Shown: positions 45,918 to 54,729 of the stretch, in pieces
Position numbering within the stretch: the stretch's first letter is position 1
How the letters are laid out: each line of letters starts with the position of its first letter
From: Gordonia hankookensis
GTDB taxonomy: Bacteria > Actinomycetota > Actinomycetes > Mycobacteriales > Mycobacteriaceae
Direction: 5' to 3'
DNA length: 64,000 nt
Assembly: GCF_014673215.1 (NCBI RefSeq)
Contig: NZ_JACWMS010000004.1
Span: forward strand, 1-64,000
Notes under the pieces: model-generated
The model's database searches: none
Seen by the model: only the letters and a program-made list of their open reading frames with translations
Told to the model about the DNA's origin: nothing
Translations under genes and position numbers: made by a program

Positions 45918-46033
45918 CCCCGCCGGTCTGGACTCGACTGGCCCCACCGCAGGCCGACGGGCCCCAACCGTTGGCCGAGTAGTCGGCGAGGGTGCGAGTC
46001 GACGTATCGAGACCACCACCGACGAGGACGTAG

Positions 46034-46663
46034 ATGACAGCCAATCCGGCACCCGCACGGCCCACGCCGCGCCCCCTCTGGCAGCGTTCGGCGCTGATCA
46101 TGGCCGCGATCGCCGTGCTGCTGTTCGTGATCGAGGCGATCGATGCGGCGACCGATTATCGGCTCGACGACGCCGGTATCGTGCCCCGTCAGGTCGACGG
46201 CCTCGACGGCATCGTCTGGGCGCCGTTTCTGCATGTCGACTGGGCGCATCTCATCGGGAATCTCATCCCCGGGCTCATCCTCGGATTCCTGCTGTTGCTG
46301 ACGAGGCGTTTCGTCCTCGTCACGCTGATCGTCTGGGTGGTCTCCGGGGTGGGCGTGTGGCTGTTCGGGCCGGCGTACACGCCGACGGTGGGCGCATCCG
46401 GGATCATCTTCGGCTGGCTGACGTACCTGCTCATCCGTGGACTGTTCAACAGGGATCTGTGGCAGATACTCGCCGGAGCCGTCCTTTTCCTGGTCTACGG
46501 GTCGATCCTGTGGGGCGTGCTGCCTGGTAATCCGGGCGTCTCCTGGCAGGGGCACCTGTTCGGTGCTCTCGGAGGGGTGCTCGCCGCCTGGTTCCTCGCC
46601 GACCGGGACCGCCGTCGCAAGGTCAAGGCCGGCACGCCGCAGTTCCCGGGGGTGTCGTCATAA
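46034..46663 (+). CDS. rhomboid-family intramembrane serine protease
   Basis: The 209-residue membrane protein has six hydrophobic segments. The catalytic Ser lies in [11 protein letters not shown] and the His in [22 protein letters not shown] in the N-terminal half is the family motif. It cleaves membrane proteins within the bilayer. It matches Rv1337 between cysM and murI. Its stop codon is TAA within ATAA, at the place where related genomes would be expected to have the overlapping ATGA start of murI. Confidence 0.9.
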   Translation: MTANPAPARPTPRPLWQRSALIMAAIAVLLFVIEAIDAATDYRLDDAGIVPRQVDGLDGIVWAPFLHVDWAHLIGNLIPGLILGFLLLLTRRFVLVTLIVWVVSGVGVWLFGPAYTPTVGASGIIFGWLTYLLIRGLFNRDLWQILAGAVLFLVYGSILWGVLPGNPGVSWQGHLFGALGGVLAAWFLADRDRRRKVKAGTPQFPGVSS

Positions 46664-47508
46664 CGGCGAACAACAACGGCGACGGGCGCGCCCACGCCGT
46701 AGCCGGGCCGGCTGATCCGACGGCTCCCATCGGCATCTTCGACTCCGGCGTCGGCGGATTGACGGTGGCGCGCGCGATCATCGATCTCCTGCCCGACGAG
46801 GACGTCATCTACATCGGTGACACCGCCAACGGCCCGTATGGCCCGCTCGCGATCCCCGACATCCGGCGACACGCCCTCACCATCGGCGACGACCTCGCCG
46901 AACGAGGCGTGAAAGCAATTGTGATCGCCTGCAATACGGCCTCGGCGGCGTGTCTGCGCGATGCCCGTGAGCGATATGCGCCGATCCCGGTCGTCGAGGT
47001 GATCCTCCCCGCGGTCCGCCGTGCGGTGGTGGCGACCAAGACCGGACGTATCGGAGTGATCGGCACCGAGGCGACCATCGCCTCACGCGCCTACCAGGAT
47101 TCGTTCGCCGCGGCCCGGGACGCGGAGATCACCGCGGTGGCCTGCCCGCGGTTCGTCGACTTCGTCGAACGGGGCATCACCAGCGGCAGGCAGATCCTCG
47201 GTCTCGCGCAGGGCTACCTCGAACCCCTTCAGGAGGCCGACGTCGACACGGTCGTGCTGGGATGTACGCACTATCCGTTGCTGTCCGGCGTCATCCAGTT
47301 GGCGATGGGCGATCAGGTCACCCTGGTGTCCAGCGCGGAGGAGACGGCGAAGGATCTGTTCCGGGTGCTGACGGAGCGCGATCATCTGCACCCGCACTCC
47401 GACCGTGAGGCCGTCCGGGAGTTCCGGTCCACCGGCGATCCCGAGTTCTTCGCCCGCCTGTCCAGCCGTTTCCTCGGTCCGGCGATCGGTCAGGTACAGC
47501 ATCTCTGA
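46660..47508 (+). CDS. murI: glutamate racemase with an apparent ATA start
   Basis: MurI makes D-glutamate for peptidoglycan. The product has about 282 residues. The N-terminal DSGVGG motif carrying the essential Asp is present ([12 protein letters not shown]), as are both catalytic cysteines (IACNTASAA and LGCTHYPLL). No ATG, GTG or TTG occurs in frame upstream of the DSGVGG motif. The first TTG (46759) would remove it. The codon at 46660, overlapping the rhomboid stop (ATAA), is where an ATGA junction would sit; here it reads ATA. I place the start there. Either ATA initiates by coupling, or a G-to-A change or sequence error is present. Confidence 0.9.
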   Translation: MTANNNGDGRAHAVAGPADPTAPIGIFDSGVGGLTVARAIIDLLPDEDVIYIGDTANGPYGPLAIPDIRRHALTIGDDLAERGVKAIVIACNTASAACLRDARERYAPIPVVEVILPAVRRAVVATKTGRIGVIGTEATIASRAYQDSFAAARDAEITAVACPRFVDFVERGITSGRQILGLAQGYLEPLQEADVDTVVLGCTHYPLLSGVIQLAMGDQVTLVSSAEETAKDLFRVLTERDHLHPHSDREAVREFRSTGDPEFFARLSSRFLGPAIGQVQHL

Positions 47509-47595
47509 TCGCCGCATCGCTCTTCTGAACAGTCGTTGGCCAGTTGTGACCCGTACCTGGTCACTATCCGACGACAGCGTGGCACAGTAGGGCAT

Positions 47596-48363
47596 ATGCG
47601 TCTGACGGTCCTCGGATGTTCCGGAAGTGTGGGCGGCCCTGGCGCCGCATGCTCCGGATATCTGCTGTCGACCGAAGGCCGCCGTCCGGTGCTGATCGAC
47701 TGCGGTCCCGGCGTCCTCGGCGAGCTGCAGAAGGTGGTCGATCCCGTCGATGTCGACGTCGTCCTCAGCCATCTGCATGCCGACCACTGCCTCGACCTAC
47801 CCGCGATGCTGGTGTGGCGGCGGTATGCGCCGTGCCCGGCGCCGTGCCGCGCCCGGCTGTACGGACCGCCCGGTACCGCGTTGCGGGTGGGCGCGGCGTC
47901 CGCGGAGATCCCTGGTGACATCGACGACATCTCGGACACCTTCGACATCGTCGAGTGGCAGGACGGTGTCCCGGAGTTGTTGGACGGTGTGGAGATCGTC
48001 CCGACGAAGGTCAACCATCCGCCCGAGACCTTCGGAATGCGCCTCACCGGACCCGACGGGCAGGTGATCGCCTACAGCGGCGACACCGCGATGTGCGACG
48101 AGGTCGTCGACGTGGCCGCCGGTGCCGACATCTTCCTGTGCGAGGCGACCTGGACCCATGCACCGGACGAGCGACCGCCCAACCTGCATCTCTCCGGGTA
48201 TGAGGCCGGTCAGATCGCCACCAAGGCCGGCGTGCGGTCACTGGCATTGACCCATCTCGCGCCGTGGTTCGACGCGGAGGCCATCCTGAGCGAGGCACGC
48301 TCGACGTTCTCCGGACCGGTCGACCTGGTACGGCCCGGACAGGTTTTCGATCTCGTCCCCTGA
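47596..48363 (+). CDS. metallo-beta-lactamase-fold hydrolase, Rv1339-like cyclic nucleotide phosphodiesterase
   Basis: The 255-residue product has the metal motif [11 protein letters not shown] and later [21 protein letters not shown] and the final LTHLAPWF. It corresponds to M. tuberculosis Rv1339, described as an atypical class II cAMP phosphodiesterase. I start at the ATG at 47596 ([11 protein letters not shown]), the usual beginning of this fold; the upstream extension is not conserved-looking. It lies between murI and rph, as expected. Confidence 0.88.
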   Translation: MRLTVLGCSGSVGGPGAACSGYLLSTEGRRPVLIDCGPGVLGELQKVVDPVDVDVVLSHLHADHCLDLPAMLVWRRYAPCPAPCRARLYGPPGTALRVGAASAEIPGDIDDISDTFDIVEWQDGVPELLDGVEIVPTKVNHPPETFGMRLTGPDGQVIAYSGDTAMCDEVVDVAAGADIFLCEATWTHAPDERPPNLHLSGYEAGQIATKAGVRSLALTHLAPWFDAEAILSEARSTFSGPVDLVRPGQVFDLVP

Positions 48364-48412
48364 GGACCTCCTCCGCCCGGCAGGCCGATCGATCGCCCGT
48401 CAGACGGATAGT

Positions 48413-48418
48413 TACAGT
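48413..48418 (+). promoter_or_regulatory. -10 box for leaderless rph
   Basis: TACAGT lies 7 nt before the GTG at 48426, with no ribosome site. rph and rdgB probably share this promoter. Confidence 0.6.
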
Positions 48419-48425
48419 TGGGATC

Positions 48426-49184
48426 GTGACGACACGAGCTGACGGCAGGACCGACGACGAACTGCGACCGATCACCTTCACCCGCGGGTTCACGAGCCAT
48501 CCGGCGGGCTCCGTGCTCGTCGAGTTCGGCCAGACCCGCGTGATGTGCACGGCCAGCGTGACCGAAGGCGTGCCGCCCTGGCGTCGTGGTTCGGGGCTGG
48601 GCTGGCTCACCGCCGAGTACGCGATGCTCCCGTCATCGACGCACGAGCGTTCTCGTCGCGAATCGGTGAAGGGCAAGATCGGCGGGCGGACCCACGAGAT
48701 CAGCCGGCTCGTCGGGCGCTCGTTGCGCGCCTGCATCGACCTGGCGGCGCTGGGCGAGAACACCATCGCCATCGACTGCGACGTCCTGCAGGCCGACGGG
48801 GGGACCCGCACAGCGGCGATCACCGGCGCCTACGTGGCACTCGCCGACGCCGTCACTTGGCTGGGTGCCGCCGAGCGACTCAAGGATCCCCAGCCGTTGT
48901 CGTGCATGATCGCGGCAGTGAGCGTGGGTGTCGTCGACGGTCGCGTCCGGCTCGACCTTCCCTACGAAGAGGATTCGCGCGCGGAGGTCGACATGAATGT
49001 GGTCGCCACCGACGCGGGCACCCTCGTGGAGGTGCAGGGGACGGGTGAGGGCGCGACGTTCCCGCGCGCCACCCTGGACAAACTGCTCGACGTGGCGATG
49101 CTCGGGACGGAGCAGCTCTTCGCGGCGCAGCGCGAGGTCTTGGCGCAGCCGTACCCTGGCGAGCTGCCCGGTTCGAAGCAATGA
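48426..49184 (+). CDS. rph: ribonuclease PH
   Basis: RNase PH trims the 3' ends of tRNA precursors with phosphate. The 252-residue product shows [61 protein letters not shown] and [17 protein letters not shown]. The length is typical. The GTG start fits the leaderless promoter. It overlaps rdgB by 4 bp (ATGA). Confidence 0.95.
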   Translation: MTTRADGRTDDELRPITFTRGFTSHPAGSVLVEFGQTRVMCTASVTEGVPPWRRGSGLGWLTAEYAMLPSSTHERSRRESVKGKIGGRTHEISRLVGRSLRACIDLAALGENTIAIDCDVLQADGGTRTAAITGAYVALADAVTWLGAAERLKDPQPLSCMIAAVSVGVVDGRVRLDLPYEEDSRAEVDMNVVATDAGTLVEVQGTGEGATFPRATLDKLLDVAMLGTEQLFAAQREVLAQPYPGELPGSKQ

Positions 49185-49798
49185 CGACCGTCCTCGTCGC
49201 CAGCCGTAACGCCAAGAAACTGGCCGAACTCCGGCGCGTGTTGGATGCCGCGGGGATCACCGGAATCGACATTGTCGGCCTCGATGCCGTGCCCGAGTAC
49301 CCGGAAGAGCCCGAAACCGGTGCGACCTTCGAGGAGAATGCGCTCATCAAGGCAGTGGCTGGTGCACGAGCAACCGGATTTACCTGTCTTGCAGACGATT
49401 CCGGTCTGGCAGTGGATGCGTTGAACGGAATGCCGGGTGTCTTGTCGGCACGCTGGTGTGGCCGCCACGGCGACGACCAGGCCAACAACGATCTTCTTCT
49501 GGCGCAGATCCACGACGTTCCCGACGATCGTCGTGGGGCGGCATTCGTGTCGGCATGCGCACTGGTCGAGCCGTCGGGGGAGCAGACTGTCACGCGCGGT
49601 GAATGGCGGGGCACGATGTTGCGGGCGCCGCGCGGGGACAACGGCTTCGGCTACGACCCGTTGTTCGTGCCGGACGACGAACTCGCACAGGGGCGTTCAT
49701 CGGGTGAGTTGTCGGGCGCGGACAAAGACGCGCTCAGCCATCGCGGGAAGGCCCTGGCGCAGCTGGTTCCGGCGCTCCGGGAGCTCGCCGCGCGCTGA
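49181..49798 (+). CDS. rdgB: non-canonical purine NTP pyrophosphatase (XTP/dITPase)
   Basis: RdgB removes dITP and XTP from the nucleotide pool. The 205-residue HAM1-family enzyme has [10 protein letters not shown] at the start, the metal-binding [20 protein letters not shown], and [13 protein letters not shown] followed by LSHRGKAL. Its start overlaps the stop of rph. Confidence 0.95.
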   Translation: MTTVLVASRNAKKLAELRRVLDAAGITGIDIVGLDAVPEYPEEPETGATFEENALIKAVAGARATGFTCLADDSGLAVDALNGMPGVLSARWCGRHGDDQANNDLLLAQIHDVPDDRRGAAFVSACALVEPSGEQTVTRGEWRGTMLRAPRGDNGFGYDPLFVPDDELAQGRSSGELSGADKDALSHRGKALAQLVPALRELAAR

Positions 49799-49812
49799 CA
49801 GAACGTCGGCCG

Positions 49813-50916
49813 TCAGCCTCGGTGGACGGCCAACATGCGGGCGATCGAGTCGGGCCAGCGGTATCCGGAGGCCCGCTGCCGGGCAGCCGATTCGCGCTCG
49901 GGCCGTGGCAGGGCCAGCACCTGCTCGATGGCGTCGGCAAATGCTTCGGGCGAATTGGCCGCCAGCGCACCACAACTCGCGTCGACCATGCCCGCCACCG
50001 CCGACGACGTCGAAGCGACCACCGGTGTCCCCGATGCCAGGGACTCGAGTGCCGACAGGCAGAAGGTCTCGTGGGGGCCGGGTGCCAGGGAGATCTCGGT
50101 GGTGGCGAGCAGGGCGGCGATCTGACCGCGGTCGGCGACATGCCCCAGGAACGTGACCGGTAGGTCGCGCGCCGCTCGCTGCAATGCGGGTCGTCGAGGC
50201 CCGTCGCCCGCGACGACGAGATGCACCTTGCGGCGTGCCTCGTGCAACCGCGCGATCGCCGCGATGCTGCGATCGGCCCGCTTCTCCGGAGACAGGCGCC
50301 CGCAATGGGTGATCAATGTGGTCGTGTGGTCGGCGAACCGGGCGCCGACGGCGGGATCGGCGTGGCGTGGGTCGAAGACGTCGAGGTCGACGCCGAGGGG
50401 AGCGTGCTCGACGTTGGTGGCGCCGATGCGATCGAACTCGGCGGCCGCGAAACCCGTGGTGCACACCACGGTGTCGAAGGAGGCGGCGGTCCGTCGGTTG
50501 GCCTCGTCGGCGAGTGCGCGCGCCACCGCGTGAGGCATGGTCATCGCGAGCAGTCGGTCGAGCCGCTCGTGCGACACCATGGTCGAGTGAATGTCGCGCC
50601 TGCGCGCCCATCGGCCGAAACCGCGAAGGGTGAGGCGATCGGACACCTCGAGCGCGTCGGGTCCGAGATGACCGAGGATGTCGGCCACCCGCCTGGCCGG
50701 TGCGACACGGTAACCGCCCGAGAACGGGAGTCGGGGCGCGCTCACCGAGATACGCCGGACCCCACTGGGGAGGGTCTCGGCGTGGTCGTCGACGCCGGGG
50801 ACCACCAGGATCACTTCATGACCGTCGGCCACGTACCCGGCACCCCACCGGTCGATCGCGGTGCGCAGTCCACCCGACCGGGCCCCATAGAAGTTGGCGA
50901 GCTGCACGATGCGCAC
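49813..50916 (-). CDS. GT4-type glycosyltransferase
   Basis: This 367-residue protein has the GT-B fold. The N-terminal part has YGARSGGLRTAIDRWG, and the C-terminal donor-binding part has CGRLSPEKRADRSIAAIARL, the EX7E-like APGPHETFCLSALESLASG and VASTSSAVAGMV. It probably transfers a nucleotide-activated sugar (often mannose) in glycolipid synthesis. Donor and acceptor cannot be told. The start is GTG at 50916, without a clear ribosome site. It is convergent with rdgB, with 14 bp between the two stops. Confidence 0.87.
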   Translation of the reverse strand: MRIVQLANFYGARSGGLRTAIDRWGAGYVADGHEVILVVPGVDDHAETLPSGVRRISVSAPRLPFSGGYRVAPARRVADILGHLGPDALEVSDRLTLRGFGRWARRRDIHSTMVSHERLDRLLAMTMPHAVARALADEANRRTAASFDTVVCTTGFAAAEFDRIGATNVEHAPLGVDLDVFDPRHADPAVGARFADHTTTLITHCGRLSPEKRADRSIAAIARLHEARRKVHLVVAGDGPRRPALQRAARDLPVTFLGHVADRGQIAALLATTEISLAPGPHETFCLSALESLASGTPVVASTSSAVAGMVDASCGALAANSPEAFADAIEQVLALPRPERESAARQRASGYRWPDSIARMLAVHRG

Positions 50917-51026
50917 CCGCTCAATGTGGTCGGACCGGGGTGAACCCGTGCCGACGACCGCACCACGAGCTGTCGATCAGCCCGTGAACACCTCGCCGAT
51001 CGGGTACACCGTGCCCGTCGTGAGCG

Positions 51027-51371
51027 TCAGAGGCGGTACTGCGCCTTCACTTCCTTCGTGCGGATGTGCTCGAAGTAGAAGGACAGGAACGGGATGGTGC
51101 CCGCGATCGCTGTGACGACGATCTTGCCGAGCGGCCAGCGCACCTTGATCGCCAGATCGATGGTGACGATGAGGTAGACGAAGTAGACCCAGCCGTGCAC
51201 GATCGGCACGAAGTCGAGCGCGTCGACACCGAATCCGTACTTGAGGATCAGCTCGGCGACCAGCAAGAGCAACCACAGGCCCGTGATCCAGGCGAGGACG
51301 CGGTAGCGCAGCAACGCCGGTCGGACCTTCTCCACGGGGGTGCCGGTGGTTGTGCTGGTTGTTTCGGTCAC
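51027..51371 (-). CDS. DUF3817 membrane protein (Rv1342c-like)
   Basis: This 114-residue protein has three membrane segments (YRVLAWITGLWLLLLVAELIL, IVHGWVYFVYLIVTIDLAI and VVTAIAGTIPFLSFYFE). The conserved His lies in VPIVHGWVYF, and the charged end is HIRTKEVKAQYRL. The function is unknown. It is a paralogue of the protein at 30618-30977. It overlaps the preceding gene by 4 bp, as in the Rv1342c-Rv1343c pair. Confidence 0.88.
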   Translation of the reverse strand: MTETTSTTTGTPVEKVRPALLRYRVLAWITGLWLLLLVAELILKYGFGVDALDFVPIVHGWVYFVYLIVTIDLAIKVRWPLGKIVVTAIAGTIPFLSFYFEHIRTKEVKAQYRL

Positions 51372-51805
51372 CTGCGATGTTCCTCACTGCTCGACAGAGA
51401 TTCGTCTGACCGACCGAGTTCGGTCAGATATGCGTTGTATTCGGCCAGCGCGGAATCGTCGTGCTCCGACGGAGCCGACGACAGCGACGACGCGCTCGGG
51501 GTGGTGGGCCGCTCGGGCAGGAGGCCCGCGGGGATCTCGGTGGCCCCCTTGGCTCCGGGTGCGATCTTGGCCTTCTCCTCCGGATCACTTTCCAGGACGA
51601 CGAAGCGACGATAGGCCCAGATGACGGCGACGGCGAACGCCGGCCACTGCAGGGCGTATCCGAGATTCTGGGCGGTGCCCGACGCGGACTCGTACCGGTC
51701 CCACTGCCACCACGCCAGCGCGAGACACGCCAGTGCCGCGACGATCACCAGGACGATGAGTGCCGGACGGTGCCGGCGCCTGGGGGTGGAGGAACCCGAT
51801 TCCAT
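51368..51805 (-). CDS. two-helix membrane protein (LprD/Rv1343c-like)
   Basis: The 145-residue protein has a short basic start, two hydrophobic helices (about 15-33 and 48-66) and a hydrophilic Ser/Glu-rich tail. In M. tuberculosis the gene at this position is annotated lprD, a putative lipoprotein; a lipobox here (AALAC) is only weakly convincing. The ATG at 51805 fits a TACCGT -10 box 7 nt upstream; a frame to 51883 is not supported. Function is unknown. Confidence 0.8.
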   Translation of the reverse strand: MESGSSTPRRRHRPALIVLVIVAALACLALAWWQWDRYESASGTAQNLGYALQWPAFAVAVIWAYRRFVVLESDPEEKAKIAPGAKGATEIPAGLLPERPTTPSASSLSSAPSEHDDSALAEYNAYLTELGRSDESLSSSEEHRR

Positions 51806-51812
51806 ACCGTCG

Positions 51813-51818
51813 ACGGTA
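51813..51818 (-). promoter_or_regulatory. -10 box for the leaderless LprD-like gene
   Basis: On the minus strand TACCGT lies 7 nt before the ATG at 51805. It overlaps the 12-bp palindrome ACCGTCGACGGT. Confidence 0.55.
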
Positions 51819-51883
51819 CCTGGCCAGCGATGATCGGTTCGCGGGCGGTACTCTGACGCAGGCGCCGGTGTGGCCGGCGACAC

Positions 51884-51946
<63 letters not shown>

Positions 51947-51968
<22 letters not shown>

Positions 51969-52359
51969 GCAGGTCGACAGGGGTAGAGGTCGAGTTTTGC
52001 GCAGGAAAGTCGGCCCGCATCACGGTGTTGGGTTGTTTCGGGTCCGGTACCTGACGCCAACAGGAACGTGATGATTGGGAAACACCGATCCGTACCAGCC
52101 GGGTTGTTGAGGACAGCGTTACTTAGCGGGTCGTTGCCGTGCTCATCCTTGGCATTCACGTCGGCACCTGCTTCGACAAGCACTCTCGCGGCATCCAGAG
52201 CGTCATCTTGCGCCGCGAAGTGGAGGGCGTCCAGTCCGCCTTGTCGCGGACATCCGGTGATACCCCGAGAGCGAGCAGCGACTTGACTTGGTCGACTTCG
52301 TTCTCGAGCGCGGCGTAGTGCAGATCGTCGCGGTCCATCGGGTCACCAGTCGGTGCCAT
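51947..52359 (-). pseudogene. ankyrin-repeat protein remnant, frameshifted and truncated at the tRNA
   Basis: From the ATG at 52359 (AAGGGA upstream) the frame reads MAPTGDPMDRDDLHYAALENE through SPDVRDKADWTP, one and a half ankyrin repeats. A single missing base then shifts the frame near 52225. In the next frame the expected sequence resumes: LHFAAQDDALDAARVLVEAGADVNAKDEHG and so on to FLLASG. After that the similarity ends and the frame runs into the tRNA-Leu 3' end, stopping at 51947. So both a frameshift and a lost C-terminus are seen. A one-base sequencing error would explain only the first. It is probably a decayed gene. Confidence 0.75.
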
Positions 52360-52473
52360 GTGACGTTCCCTTCGTGGCGTAGGTTGTTCGGCTACTTGGG
52401 CTTGCGTCATTGTTCGCTCGAGCTGCTGAGCTGCGGATACGTGATTCAAGAACGTCTGCAGGACCCGCACCAC

Positions 52474-52641
52474 TCATCCACGGTCCTGGCGCCTCGTGTC
52501 GTCGGACGTCGTCTCCTTCTGCTCGTCGCGCTTCTCGTTGACGTCTCGCAGACGGAGCATGCGGCCCACGACGAGTGCGACGACGACGGCAATCGTCACC
52601 CAGACGGTGACCAGGATCGCGACGATCAACCACGTGGACAT
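52474..52641 (-). CDS. small single-helix membrane protein
   Basis: The 55-residue product has one strong membrane segment (MSTWLIVAILVTVWVTIAVV onward, about 4-29). A short basic linker and a charged hydrophilic tail follow (EKRDEQKETTSDDTRRQDRG). The ATG at 52641 has TACCGT 5 nt upstream, so it is probably leaderless. I do not recognise the family. It is upstream of, and in the same direction as, the ankyrin remnant. Confidence 0.65.
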   Translation of the reverse strand: MSTWLIVAILVTVWVTIAVVVALVVGRMLRLRDVNEKRDEQKETTSDDTRRQDRG

Positions 52642-52646
52642 ACCCC

Positions 52647-52652
52647 ACGGTA
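52647..52652 (-). promoter_or_regulatory. -10 box for the small membrane protein
   Basis: On the minus strand TACCGT lies 5 nt before the ATG at 52641. Confidence 0.45.
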
Positions 52653-52723
52653 CGCACAGGGGGTGCCCGATCGACAAGTCCTCCTGCATACAGCGCTGCG
52701 GCGGATGGCGATGTCGGCGGGTT

Positions 52724-52759
52724 CACGCACGATGGGCGGGAAGTGCACGCACGATGGGC
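52724..52759. repeat. 14-bp direct repeat CACGCACGATGGGC
   Basis: Two exact copies (52724-52737 and 52746-52759), 22 bp apart, lie in the gap between the Gfo/Idh/MocA gene and the small membrane gene. No other feature is visible in this gap. Confidence 0.6.
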
Positions 52760-52795
52760 AGGGCGTGTGCCCGGTCGGCGACGGCGGCATGGCCC

Positions 52796-53821
52796 TCACT
52801 CGCCCGGGAACACGATCCCTGTCTCCGCGCGGATGCGGTCCATCACCTCGAGGGTCGCGACCACGTCCGCAGCCGGATGGATGGCGGAGTCGACGGCGCC
52901 GTCGGCGATCCGTCGCGCCGCATCGGCGGCCGAGAAGTGCAGCCCGTCCTCATGGGATGCCGGCTCCTCCTCATGGATCAGCGGTTCACCGGTCCGCGGC
53001 ACCAGCCGGAATGGCCCCGGCTGGTAGAACGGCCCGGCCAGCTCCAGGTACCCGTCCTCACCCGCGACGGATGCGGTGGTCGGGGTGTCGGCCAGGATCG
53101 TCGTCGAGACGAGGGACTGGCCGCCGTCGCGGTGTCCCAGGGCCGCCGCGATCTGGCCGTTGAGTTCGTGATTCGCGCCGACACCGATCGCGGACACGGT
53201 ATGGACCTCACCGAGGGCCCACTGGGCGAAAGCAACCGGGTAGGTGCCCAGGTCCAGCATCGGGCCGCCCGCGAGTGCCGGATCGTAGATCCGGTGGGCG
53301 GCGGTGAAGTACTCGCCGTGATCGGCGGCCACGGTGCGCAGTGTCCCGAGTGCCCCGTCGTCCAGGAGTTGGCGGATCACATCGAATTTCGGCAGGAACC
53401 TCGTCCACATCGCCTCGCCCGCGAACACCTCGGCTGCGCGGGCCGCCGCGAAGACCTCGCGCGCCTGTGCGGCGTTGATCCCGGCAGGCTTCTCGATGAG
53501 GACGTGCTTGCCGGCCGCGATCGCGTCCAGCGCACACCGGTGATGCTGCGGATGTGGCGTGCTGACGTAGACGATGTCGACATCCGGATCGTCGAGGAGC
53601 GCAGCGTAACCGGCGCGTGCGCTGGGAATGCCCATGCGCCTGGCGAACTCGTCGGCGCGATCGGCCGAACGTGACCCGACCGCGACGACCCGCTGACCGG
53701 TGTGCTTGTGCAGCGCCCCGACGAAGCGCTGCGCGATCCAGCCCGGGCCCATGATTCCCCAGCCGAGTGAGGGCGCCGTCGACGGGTCGAGCGTTCGGGG
53801 TGCCGGCAGGTGCCCTGGCAC
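52796..53821 (-). CDS. Gfo/Idh/MocA-family oxidoreductase
   Basis: The 341-residue NAD(P)-dependent dehydrogenase has an N-terminal Rossmann fold (GWGIMGPGWIAQRFVGAL), the EKP motif in GKHVLIEKPAGIN and the YxxxxxDLGTYPVAF-type second domain. Substrates of the family are sugars and cyclitols. It is the last gene of a four-gene operon and starts 1 bp after the preceding stop. It is more like dimeric dihydrodiol/glucose-fructose types than inositol dehydrogenase, but the substrate is uncertain. Confidence 0.87.
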   Translation of the reverse strand: MPGHLPAPRTLDPSTAPSLGWGIMGPGWIAQRFVGALHKHTGQRVVAVGSRSADRADEFARRMGIPSARAGYAALLDDPDVDIVYVSTPHPQHHRCALDAIAAGKHVLIEKPAGINAAQAREVFAAARAAEVFAGEAMWTRFLPKFDVIRQLLDDGALGTLRTVAADHGEYFTAAHRIYDPALAGGPMLDLGTYPVAFAQWALGEVHTVSAIGVGANHELNGQIAAALGHRDGGQSLVSTTILADTPTTASVAGEDGYLELAGPFYQPGPFRLVPRTGEPLIHEEEPASHEDGLHFSAADAARRIADGAVDSAIHPAADVVATLEVMDRIRAETGIVFPGE

Positions 53822-53822
53822 G

Positions 53823-54698
53823 TCAGCTCCGGTACTTGTCGACGTAGTCGGTCATGGTTGCCAGCTGATACCGCGAGACGTCACTCGCGTTCTCGTTCTC
53901 CGCGAAGACACTGGACACCATGACCGTGTCGTCACGGTCGTAGAAGCCGATCGCCCCGAGTGTGCCGAAGAACTCCTCCCAGTTCACGTCACCGTCACCG
54001 ATCTTCAGGTGCTGGTGCACCCGGACCGCGTTGCCGGGCGGATTGGTGATGTACCGAAGACCATGTGACGCATGGTGATCCATGGTGTCGGCGACGTGGA
54101 CCAATCGCAGCATGTCGCCGGCGGCGGTCATGATCTCGGCCATGTTGCCACCCATGTGAAAGGAGTGGCATGCCACATAGACGAGGCCGAAATTCTTCGA
54201 GTTGATCCCGCGGATCATCCGGATGGCGGCCAAACCGTCCTCGACGAAATCGTCGGGATGCGGATCGATCCGGACATCGATGCCCTCACGCTCGATGATC
54301 GGTACCAGTTCCTCCATCGAGCGGAAGAAGGCTCGCTCGGATTCCTCCGGCTTCTCCGGGCGCCCGGAGAACTCGGTGTTCATCACGTTGACGCCCAGGT
54401 CGATGGTGATCTGGATGGCGCGCTTCCAGTACCGGACGGCGGCTTCGCGAGCGTCCTCATCCGGACCGGACCACCGCAAGACCGGTAGTACCGACGCGAT
54501 CCCGACACCTGCATCCGCGCAGGCCGTGCGGAACTTCGCGACCAGGTCGTCGTCGGCCTTGGGGTGGTTGAAGAACGGGATCATGTCCGCGTGCGGCGTC
54601 AGCTGGAGGTGGTCGTAGCCGAGATCGGCCACGACGCCGGGCAATTCGAGCAGCGAGTGGCTGTGGTGGAACGGGGTGGGGTCGAGCGCGACCTTCAT
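53823..54698 (-). CDS. sugar phosphate isomerase/epimerase-like TIM-barrel protein
   Basis: The 291-residue product belongs to the AP-endonuclease-2 (xylose isomerase-like) TIM-barrel family, with DLGYDHLQLTPHAD, VNVMNTEFSGRPEKPEES, IDPHPDDFVEDG, YVACHSFHMGG and LVHVADTMDHHASHG. These supply metal-binding Glu, His and Asp residues. It may isomerise or dehydrate a keto-sugar or keto-inositol. The ATG at 54698 follows GAGGAAGG. It lies inside the operon between the IolE-like gene and a dehydrogenase. Confidence 0.85.
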   Translation of the reverse strand: MKVALDPTPFHHSHSLLELPGVVADLGYDHLQLTPHADMIPFFNHPKADDDLVAKFRTACADAGVGIASVLPVLRWSGPDEDAREAAVRYWKRAIQITIDLGVNVMNTEFSGRPEKPEESERAFFRSMEELVPIIEREGIDVRIDPHPDDFVEDGLAAIRMIRGINSKNFGLVYVACHSFHMGGNMAEIMTAAGDMLRLVHVADTMDHHASHGLRYITNPPGNAVRVHQHLKIGDGDVNWEEFFGTLGAIGFYDRDDTVMVSSVFAENENASDVSRYQLATMTDYVDKYRS

Positions 54699-54729
54699 GG
54701 CGGGACCTTCCTCGGTGAGGCGTCGGGTG

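Noticed and set aside
46759..47508. TTG at 46759 as the murI start
   Set aside because: It would remove the DSGVGG motif with the catalytic Asp, so the protein would be inactive.
49794..49817. Inverted repeat GCTGAC/GTCAGC between rdgB and the glycosyltransferase gene as a terminator
   Set aside because: The stem is only 6 bp with a 12-nt loop and no U-tract; too weak to list as a feature.
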